From positions 1 through 5,139 of the forward strand of contig JADFPM010000198.1 of NCBI GenBank assembly GCA_022562335.1: a stretch of 5,139 bases of DNA, written 5' to 3'. Shown piece by piece: positions 1 to 4,654 of this stretch. The position numbers and the translations under genes are program-made. This DNA is from Chloroflexota bacterium (GTDB taxonomy: Bacteria > Chloroflexota > Dehalococcoidia > Lucifugimonadales > UBA3495). Each line of letters starts with the position of its first letter. Position 1 is the first letter of the stretch. The notes below the pieces were generated by a model. It was not told the origin of the DNA, ran no database searches, and saw only the letters and a program-made list of their open reading frames with translations.

Positions 1-93
1 ATATGCTTTCCATTTGGGTTGACACTTCTGTTGTGTTTTCTTTTTAGGCGTGACGTCCTTCGACTTCCCGACTCGTCCGGTAATTCCGACACC

Positions 94-342
94 TCATTTG
101 TAATAAAATTCCTTTCCGGATGGGATGTGCTTGATACGCGTGACTTTCGTACGGTCGGCACATACGCTCCGGATGCGTTGCTTGAGTTTCCAATACGTTG
201 ACCAGCTGCCTCCGTTCCAGCCGACATCCTTGCCGTCGTTATAGAGGTCTCGGTAATAGGTCCATCCACCTGCAGACGCGATTCCGCAAGTGGACACCAG
301 GATAAGTCCGGCCAGAATGGCTTGTTTTGTCATGGTTTGCAT
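94..342 (-). CDS. Small secreted protein of unknown function
   Basis: I do not recognise a family for this 82-residue protein. It starts with an ATG at 342, preceded by AAGGAG (353-348) at a spacing of 5, which favours this start over the second ATG three codons on. The N-terminus is a clear Sec signal peptide: a Lys at residue 6, a hydrophobic core at 8-18 and an Ala-Ser-Ala signal peptidase I site ending at residue 24. Cys19 lies inside the signal region, but VSTC is a poor lipobox because Thr precedes the Cys. The mature part is about 58 residues, rich in Trp, Tyr and Gly in its first half (WTYYRDLY, GWNGGSW) and basic in its second half, with a single Cys at 61. It is therefore probably exported and cationic. 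The gene is more AT-rich than its neighbours and stands alone, 353 bases downstream of rbsK on the same strand. That it is a gene is fairly sure; its role is unknown. Confidence 0.6.
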   Translation of the reverse strand: MQTMTKQAILAGLILVSTCGIASAGGWTYYRDLYNDGKDVGWNGGSWSTYWKLKQRIRSVCADRTKVTRIKHIPSGKEFYYK

Positions 343-429
343 CTCTGCTCCTTTCGAATTGTTTTGGTTGCCGGTTCGACGATGCGGCCGCGCCGTTCAG
401 CCGCACCAAGTGCCTGCATTCAGCCGGTG

Positions 430-537
430 ATGGGCGAGACGTGTCGGTGGTGGGCAGTGTCCCTGTTGATCCTGGTGATGCTGGCCGGCTGCTTGGCGGT
501 TCCAGTGGTGAATTTTATAAAGCGCCGGCGAACGTGA
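430..537 (+). CDS. Doubtful 35-residue single-span membrane peptide
   Basis: This short frame starts at ATG 430 (a GTG lies one codon earlier) and ends at TGA 535-537. It encodes a peptide with a hydrophobic stretch of about 20 residues (WWAVSLLILVMLAGCLAVPV) followed by a basic tail (KRRRT), as in a single membrane span with the C-terminus inside. It contains LAGC, which resembles a lipobox. Third codon positions are mostly G or C, as in real genes of this window. Against it, there is no Shine-Dalgarno site, no evident promoter and no recognisable homologue, and GC-rich DNA produces such frames by chance. It lies opposite to the two flanking genes. Confidence 0.15.
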   Translation: MGETCRWWAVSLLILVMLAGCLAVPVVNFIKRRRT

Positions 538-596
538 GAATATCAGCCTGGCGCCGCGTCAGCGTGAATGTGATGGCTGCGGGTTCGCCCCCCTAA

Positions 597-618
597 CCTT
601 CCCCGTGAAGGGGGAAGG
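597..618. repeat. REP-like palindrome CCTTCCCC-6-GGGGAAGG
   Basis: CCTTCCCC (597-604) and GGGGAAGG (611-618) form a perfect 8-bp stem around the 6-base loop GTGAAG, with CCCTAA just upstream. Short palindromes of this kind are often dispersed between genes in many copies, from what I know of GC-rich environmental genomes, but only one copy is inside this window. It has no T-tract on either side, so I do not call it a terminator. Confidence 0.5.
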
Positions 619-674
619 GACTTGTTCTCTCCTCCGTTGGCAGGGAGTTTGACCGCGGTCGAGATCGAATTCAC

Positions 675-693
675 CGGCGTCAGATTGACGCCG
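675..693 (-). terminator. Hairpin just behind rbsK, possible terminator
   Basis: CGGCGTCA (675-682) and TGACGCCG (686-693) form a perfect 8-bp stem with a 3-base GAT loop. The hairpin begins 2 bases beyond the rbsK stop codon (698-696), where a 3'-end structure is expected. No run of T follows in the minus direction, so it is not a textbook intrinsic terminator; it may protect the 3' end or act with Rho. A second palindrome, GACCGCGGTC, lies at 651-660. Confidence 0.4.
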
Positions 694-695
694 AA

Positions 696-1652
696 TCAGG
701 CCCCTGGCTGGTCCCGCAGTAACGCCTCCACCTCTTCACGGGTGGGCATGGAATCTTGCGCGCCGGACTTGGTCACCGCCAGGGCCCCCGCGGCCGAGGC
801 CGTCCGCACGGCTTGGGGGATGTCCTGCCCTTCCGCTAGCGCGACGGCCAGGGCTCCGTTGAAGGCGTCTCCCGCTGCCACCGAGTCCACGGCATCGACT
901 TGAAAAGGTGGAACGTGGTCTCCTCCGGCGGATGTGGCGTAGTAGGCGCCCTGGGCCCCCAGCTTGACCACCGCCAACTCGACGCCCCGGCCGACCAGCC
1001 ATCGGGCCGCCCGCTCCGCCGAGGCAGGGTCCACCACCGGGAACCCCACCAATGCTTGCGCTTCGGTCTCGTTGGGCGTGATCACATCGCAATATCGGAA
1101 GAATTCTTCCGCCAAGGGTTCGGGTCTGACCGGGCCTGGGTCCAGCACCACCTTTTTGCCCTGGGAAGCGGCATCGCTGGCCACCTGCATAGACAGTTCC
1201 GGAGACACTTCCAGTTGCAAAAGCACCGTCGACGCCCGGACCAGCGAGCGGGTCACGGCTCGGGCTTCGTCGGGGCCGCAGGTGTCGTTGGCGCCCAATA
1301 TCTGGATGATGCGGTTCTGGGCGGACTCGTCGATGTCGATGACGGCGATGCCCGAGCTTACGCCTGGGGTGACGCCTATGCCGGACACGTCGATGCCGAT
1401 GGCTTCCAGGGCAGCCACCAACTGGGGCCCGAACATGTCGTCGCCCACCCGGCCCACCATGGCCGTCCGGGCGCCCATGCGGGCGGCGGCCACCGCCTGG
1501 TTGGCCCCCTTGCCGCCGGGATAGGTCAAAAAGCGGCTGCCCACCACGGATTCACCCGCCTGCGGAAACCGCGGGACCATGCTTACCAGGTCCATGTTTA
1601 TGCCGCCCAGCACCACCACTGCCACCCCATGCTGGTTTTGGTCCGCCGTCAT
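696..1652 (-). CDS. rbsK: Ribokinase (PfkB family sugar kinase)
   Basis: It phosphorylates D-ribose with ATP to ribose 5-phosphate in the cytoplasm, feeding the pentose phosphate and nucleotide pools. The 318-residue product has the full family length and all landmarks (numbered from ATG 1652). The sugar-binding N-terminus has INMD, with Asn19 and Asp21 placed as in E. coli RbsK (INAD). PfkB signature 1 is GGKGANQAVAAARMG from residue 46. QLE has Glu148, and PNETE (193-197) is the phosphate/Mg2+ motif. Signature 2 is DSVAAGDAFNGAL, with catalytic base Asp262. A GTG at 1661 would add three residues, but AAGGGTGGAG (1665-1656) sits correctly for the ATG at 1652. No ribose transporter, repressor or RbsD is adjacent, so it is a stand-alone gene divergent from the CoA-transferase. 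Deoxyribokinase or nucleoside kinase activity cannot be excluded, but similarity to RbsK is close throughout. Confidence 0.93.
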   Translation of the reverse strand: MTADQNQHGVAVVVLGGINMDLVSMVPRFPQAGESVVGSRFLTYPGGKGANQAVAAARMGARTAMVGRVGDDMFGPQLVAALEAIGIDVSGIGVTPGVSSGIAVIDIDESAQNRIIQILGANDTCGPDEARAVTRSLVRASTVLLQLEVSPELSMQVASDAASQGKKVVLDPGPVRPEPLAEEFFRYCDVITPNETEAQALVGFPVVDPASAERAARWLVGRGVELAVVKLGAQGAYYATSAGGDHVPPFQVDAVDSVAAGDAFNGALAVALAEGQDIPQAVRTASAAGALAVTKSGAQDSMPTREEVEALLRDQPGA

Positions 1653-1711
1653 TTTCTCCACCCTTATTTTGGCATCGGCGCCGCCCCACTGCTGGCCGGC
1701 CTGCCCGGCGG

Positions 1712-1740
1712 ATGTTAGCGTGCTATAATCCCACTGGCAA
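1712..1740 (-). promoter_or_regulatory. Putative sigma70-type promoter for rbsK
   Basis: Reading the minus strand, TTGCCA (1740-1735, 5 of 6 to the -35 consensus) is followed after exactly 17 bases by TAACAT (1717-1712, 4 of 6 to the -10). A start near 1705 would give rbsK a leader of about 50 bases. It overlaps the opposite promoter of the CoA-transferase operon. It was recognised by eye only. Confidence 0.4.
1721..1729 (+). promoter_or_regulatory. Extended -10 promoter element of the CoA-transferase operon
   Basis: TGCTATAAT has a perfect -10 (TATAAT, 1724-1729) with the TGn extension. The -35 position 17 bases upstream (CTGCCC, 1701-1706) matches only 3 of 6, which is typical when an extended -10 is present. 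Transcription would begin near 1736 and leave a leader of about 60 bases before the CoA-transferase start. Confidence 0.55.
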
Positions 1741-1749
1741 ATTCAGGCA

Positions 1750-1776
1750 CGAAATCTCCCCGAGGGGGGCGAAATC
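1750..1776 (+). promoter_or_regulatory. CGAAATC direct repeat in the operon leader
   Basis: CGAAATC occurs at 1750-1756 and again at 1770-1776, 20 bases apart, roughly two helical turns. Between them is the C/G-run segment CCCCGAGGGGGG (1758-1769). The position, just downstream of the predicted transcription start, would suit an operator, but no regulator gene is in the window and chance is quite possible. Confidence 0.2.
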
Positions 1777-1797
1777 CCGCAGGTTGCAGAGGTGGAT

Positions 1798-2988
1798 ATG
1801 GCTTCGGCATTGGAAGATATCAAGGTTGTGGACCTGACCAGGACGCTGGCCGGTCCCTTTTGCACCATGATGTTGGGCGACATGGGCGCCGACGTGATCA
1901 AGATAGAGGAGCCCAACCGGGGCGACGAGACCCGGTCCTGGACACCCTTCTGGAACGGCGAAGGCACCCAATTTTTGACCTTCAACCGCAACAAACGCAG
2001 CCTCAGCCTCAACCTGAAGGAGAAGGAAGCGACAGAGATAGTGCTGGGCCTGGCCGCCAAGTCCGACGTGATGATCGAAAGCTTCCGGGCCGGAGCGTTG
2101 GACCGTATGGGATTGGGTTACGATGCCGTGCGTGAGGTCAACCCGGGGATAGTCTACTGTTCCATCTCGGGTTATGGGCGCACCGGGCCCATGGCCGATA
2201 TGCCGGGTTACGACCTGATCATCCAGGCGTACAGCGGGTTGATGAACCTCACCGGCGACCCCGACGGCGCCCCCATGCGGGTCGGTTTCTCGTTGGTGGA
2301 CCTGTTCACCGGGATGATGGCCTATGGGTGCATCCTGACGGCCCTGCGGCACAAGGAAAAGACCGGCGAGGGCCAGTGGATCGACACCTCACTGCTGGAC
2401 GGCCAGGTGGCCACCATGAGCTACCACGCAACGGGCTACATGAGCACCGGCGTGGAGCCCAAACGGTTGGGGTCGGGGCACCCCAGCCTGGTGCCCTACC
2501 AGAGTTTCACCGCCTCCGACGGATTCTTCATCCTGGCCTGCGGAAACGACGGCCTGTACCAGCGGATGTGCCAGGGCATCGGCCGGCCAGAACTGGCGGA
2601 AGACCCCCGGTTCAAGACCAACACCGACCGGGTGGAGCACCGGTCCGAATGCGTCGAGATATTCAACGGGATATTCGTAAAAGAGACGGTGGCCCACTGG
2701 GTGGAGCTGATCTCCAAAGCCGGGGTGCCCTGCGGCCCCATCAACCGGGTCTCCGACGTGGTCAACGACCCCCAGGTGGCGGCCCGCAATATGATCGCCG
2801 ACATGCCCCATCCCAAGGTGCCCGACCTGCGGGTGCCGGCTTCTCCGTTGAAGCTGACCAAGACGCCTCCCACCATTCGCCGCACCCCGCCGGACCTGGG
2901 ACAGGATAACGACGACATCCTGGCCGAATCGGGCTACGACGCCGGCCAGATATCGGCGTTGCGAAAGAAGGGCGTCATCGGTGGATGA
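1798..2988 (+). CDS. Class III CoA-transferase (CaiB/BaiF family)
   Basis: Family members move coenzyme A between acyl groups through an aspartyl-CoA thioester; known substrates include oxalate/formate, carnitine, bile acids and aromatic acids. Numbered from ATG 1798, the 396-residue protein (family usually 380-430) shows LAGPFCTMMLGDMGADVIKI (18-37), NRNKRSLSLNLK (63-74), IVYCSISGYGRTGP (118-131) and the segment VGFSLVDLFTG. In that segment Asp168 aligns with catalytic Asp169 of Oxalobacter formyl-CoA transferase. A glycine-rich GSGHPSLVPY follows, then a C-terminal INRVSDVVNDPQVAARNM of the Frc type. The fold is complete. A GTG at 1792 is possible, but AGAGG (1788-1792) suits the ATG at 1798 with a spacing of 5. 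It is the first gene of the operon and sits behind an extended -10 promoter. The substrate cannot be read from sequence; alpha-methylacyl-CoA racemase is less likely because the Frc-type segments dominate. Confidence 0.9.
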   Translation: MASALEDIKVVDLTRTLAGPFCTMMLGDMGADVIKIEEPNRGDETRSWTPFWNGEGTQFLTFNRNKRSLSLNLKEKEATEIVLGLAAKSDVMIESFRAGALDRMGLGYDAVREVNPGIVYCSISGYGRTGPMADMPGYDLIIQAYSGLMNLTGDPDGAPMRVGFSLVDLFTGMMAYGCILTALRHKEKTGEGQWIDTSLLDGQVATMSYHATGYMSTGVEPKRLGSGHPSLVPYQSFTASDGFFILACGNDGLYQRMCQGIGRPELAEDPRFKTNTDRVEHRSECVEIFNGIFVKETVAHWVELISKAGVPCGPINRVSDVVNDPQVAARNMIADMPHPKVPDLRVPASPLKLTKTPPTIRRTPPDLGQDNDDILAESGYDAGQISALRKKGVIGG

Positions 2989-3018
2989 GCCGCGTGCCCC
3001 GCGTTCTTAATACGTTTC

Positions 3019-3023
3019 AGGAG
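3019..3023 (+). promoter_or_regulatory. Strong ribosome binding site supporting a TTG start
   Basis: AGGAG lies 6 bases before a TTG at 3030. The in-frame ATG at 2985, which overlaps the preceding stop as ATGA, has no comparable site before it. This decides for TTG as the more likely start of the phosphoesterase. Confidence 0.5.
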
Positions 3024-3029
3024 AGGCCC

Positions 3030-3761
3030 TTGCCATCCCGTAAAAAAGTGAGACTGATACACACCTCGGATACCCATCTGGGCGACCTGGCCGGGCACCC
3101 CCGCTCTGCCAAGGCGCTGGAGTCGGTGGTGGGCTCGGTGGCCAGGCTGGGCGGCGACGTTCTGCTGATGGTCGGCGACGTTTTCGATAACGACCGTATC
3201 TCCGACGACGTGCTGGAGTATTTCCTGGCCCAGATGGCCCGGCTGGAGGTCCCGGCGGTGGTGCTGCCGGGCAACCACGATCTGTTGGATGCCAACTCGC
3301 TATATGACCGGGCGCCCTTTCGCAACAAGCCGGCCAATCTCCACATAATCTCCCAAAACGACGGCGAAGCCATCACCCTGAAAGACCTGACACTGGACCT
3401 TTGGGGGCGGGCCATGCTGTCCCACACCCCCCAGTTTCGCCCGTTGGAAGGGATGCCGCCGAAAAATTCCGGAAGATGGCTGGTGGCCATGGCCCACGGC
3501 CACTTCCACGTGGAAGGCGACATCGACGTGCGTTCCTCGCCCATCTATCCCGAAGAGGTGGCCGGCGCGACCTGCGATTACCTGGCCCTGGGCCATTGGG
3601 ACCGCCACTTCGACGCGTCTCAAGGGGACGTGGTTGCCGCCTATTCCGGCTCTCCGCTGGAACCGGTGGGCCGCAGCGGCGAGGTGGGGGTGACGGTGGT
3701 GGACCTGGACCCGGTGGGAGGCGTGAAATTCCAACGAGTCGCGGTCGACAATATCGCCTGA
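3030..3761 (+). CDS. SbcD/Mre11-like metallophosphoesterase, short form
   Basis: This is a calcineurin-like phosphoesterase that binds two metal ions and hydrolyses phosphodiesters or phosphomonoesters. Counted from the upstream ATG at 2985 (258 residues), the metal-site motifs come in order: SDTH (Asp29, His31), GDVFD (Asp65), GNHD (Asn97, His98), AHGH (His171, His173) and ALGHWDRH (His204). The DYLALGHWD and YSGSPLE segments resemble SbcD/Mre11 exonucleases (COG0420 type) more than other phosphatases. It is only 243-258 residues against roughly 400 for SbcD, so it has the catalytic domain without the capping domain, and no SbcC ATPase is adjacent. The preferred start is TTG 3030 with AGGAG 6 bases before it, giving a protein that begins just ahead of VRLIHTSDTHLG as in homologues. 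It sits between two metabolic genes. A nuclease, cyclic-nucleotide or other phosphodiester substrate is open; the family call is firm, the substrate is not. Confidence 0.85.
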   Translation: MPSRKKVRLIHTSDTHLGDLAGHPRSAKALESVVGSVARLGGDVLLMVGDVFDNDRISDDVLEYFLAQMARLEVPAVVLPGNHDLLDANSLYDRAPFRNKPANLHIISQNDGEAITLKDLTLDLWGRAMLSHTPQFRPLEGMPPKNSGRWLVAMAHGHFHVEGDIDVRSSPIYPEEVAGATCDYLALGHWDRHFDASQGDVVAAYSGSPLEPVGRSGEVGVTVVDLDPVGGVKFQRVAVDNIA

Positions 3762-3765
3762 GGAG
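3761..3765 (+). promoter_or_regulatory. Ribosome binding site overlapping the phosphoesterase stop
   Basis: AGGAG shares its first base with the TGA stop of the phosphoesterase gene (3759-3761). It is 4 bases from a TTG (3770) and 13 from an ATG (3779), both in frame with the amidase. The overlap suggests translational coupling. The spacing fits neither start perfectly, so the exact start remains uncertain. Confidence 0.5.
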
Positions 3766-3778
3766 ATCGTTGCTGAAA

Positions 3779-4654
3779 ATGAAAAAGATAAGCAGGGACA
3801 ACCACATTTACATGCTGGAGCCGGAAGCGTCTCCCGCCATCGTCATCGATTCGGGCGACGACCTGATGGTGGAGACCTGGGACGCCTTTGAAGGCGAGCG
3901 GGACCCGGCGGTGCTGGGGGAAAGGTCCCTGAAGGGACCGGCCACCGGGCCGATCTACGTCAACGGGGCCGAGCCGGGGGACGCGCTCAAGGTGGAATTC
4001 ATCTCCATCACCCCCAAGGAAGTGGCGGCCCACATGGTGATGCCCGGCCGGGGCTTTTTGGACGAGGAGTTCAACCAGGGGTATCCCACGATAATATCGC
4101 TGGAGGACGGCTATGCCGTGCTGCCCAGCGGCACCCGCTTGCCCCTTAGCCCTTCCATGGGACTGGTGGCCACCACGCCCACCTACCCCCAGAGCACCGC
4201 CAGCGACAGCGGACCCTACGGCGGCGACATAGACATGAAAGAGCTGACGGCGGGCAGCGTCATCTACCTGCCGGTGTTTGTCCCCGGAGGCATGCTGGCC
4301 CTGGGCGACTGCCACGCGGTGGTTGGAGACGGTGCCGTGGCCGGCACCGGCGCCGAGTGTTCCGCCGACACGCACATCCGCGTCACCGTGGAGAAGGGAA
4401 TGGATATAAAAGGGCCACGGGCGTTGACCCCAGACCATTTCGTGGTCCTCTCCCATGGTGAGGACCTGGGCCCCGCCATGAGGCAGGCCGTGCGGGACAT
4501 GGTGGATTTCCTGGTGAAAGAAAAGGGAATGGAACCCTACGACGCCTACACACTGCTGAGCCTGGCCGGCGACGTCCGCGTCTCCCGGACCTTCAGGCCC
4601 ATCAGCCCGGTAAAGATGATGCTCTCCCGGCAGGCTTTGGACCAGCTGGGATAG
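3779..4654 (+). CDS. Acetamidase/formamidase family protein
   Basis: The FmdA/AmdA family (PF03069) hydrolyses formamide, acetamide or similar short amides to ammonia and the carboxylate in the cytoplasm, usually for nitrogen supply. From ATG 3779 the product has 291 residues, at the short end of the family. Visible landmarks are ISRDNHIY at the N-terminus, DDLMVETWDA (27-36), TGPIYVNGAEPGD (56-68), GPYGGDID (145-152), a core of PVFVPGGMLALGDCHAVVGD (165-184) with Asp177 and His179, GTGAE (189-193) and SLAGDVRVSR (261-270). Two positions differ from what I recall as usual: Ala186 where GDGE is common, and Asp150 where GGN is common. The fold therefore looks complete, but activity or substrate may be altered. 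A TTG at 3770 would add three residues and is better placed for AGGAG 3761-3765. It is the last gene of the operon; a hairpin-forming inverted repeat starts 9 bases after its stop. Confidence 0.88.
   Translation: MKKISRDNHIYMLEPEASPAIVIDSGDDLMVETWDAFEGERDPAVLGERSLKGPATGPIYVNGAEPGDALKVEFISITPKEVAAHMVMPGRGFLDEEFNQGYPTIISLEDGYAVLPSGTRLPLSPSMGLVATTPTYPQSTASDSGPYGGDIDMKELTAGSVIYLPVFVPGGMLALGDCHAVVGDGAVAGTGAECSADTHIRVTVEKGMDIKGPRALTPDHFVVLSHGEDLGPAMRQAVRDMVDFLVKEKGMEPYDAYTLLSLAGDVRVSRTFRPISPVKMMLSRQALDQLG

Larger units (their letters stand above)
343..695. other. Intergenic region between rbsK and the small secreted protein gene
   Basis: This 353-base stretch has no well supported gene. Its right third carries three dyad symmetries (597-618, 651-660, 675-693), the last just behind the rbsK stop codon. 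A possible minus-strand -10 (TATAAA, 519-514) could serve the small secreted gene with a leader of about 165 bases, but its -35 partner is poor. One short plus-strand reading frame (430-537) encodes a hydrophobic peptide and is listed separately at low confidence. Confidence 0.6.

Noticed and set aside
19..47. Perfect TTGACA (19-24) as a plus-strand promoter
   Set aside because: The -10 position 17 bases on (TTTTAG) matches poorly, and no plus-strand gene follows; the next gene lies on the minus strand.
900..1718. 272-codon plus-strand open frame opposite rbsK
   Set aside because: Antisense shadow of the ribokinase gene; the His/Gly/Arg-rich product has no motif, while rbsK is motif-complete.
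1723..2352. 209-codon minus-strand open frame opposite the CoA-transferase
   Set aside because: Shadow frame with no recognisable domain; it would also run across the divergent promoter region.
3401..3778. Upstream extension of the amidase reading frame
   Set aside because: The frame is open but overlaps the phosphoesterase gene out of frame and reads as Pro/Gly/Arg-rich noise; family sequence begins at ISRDNHIY just after 3779.
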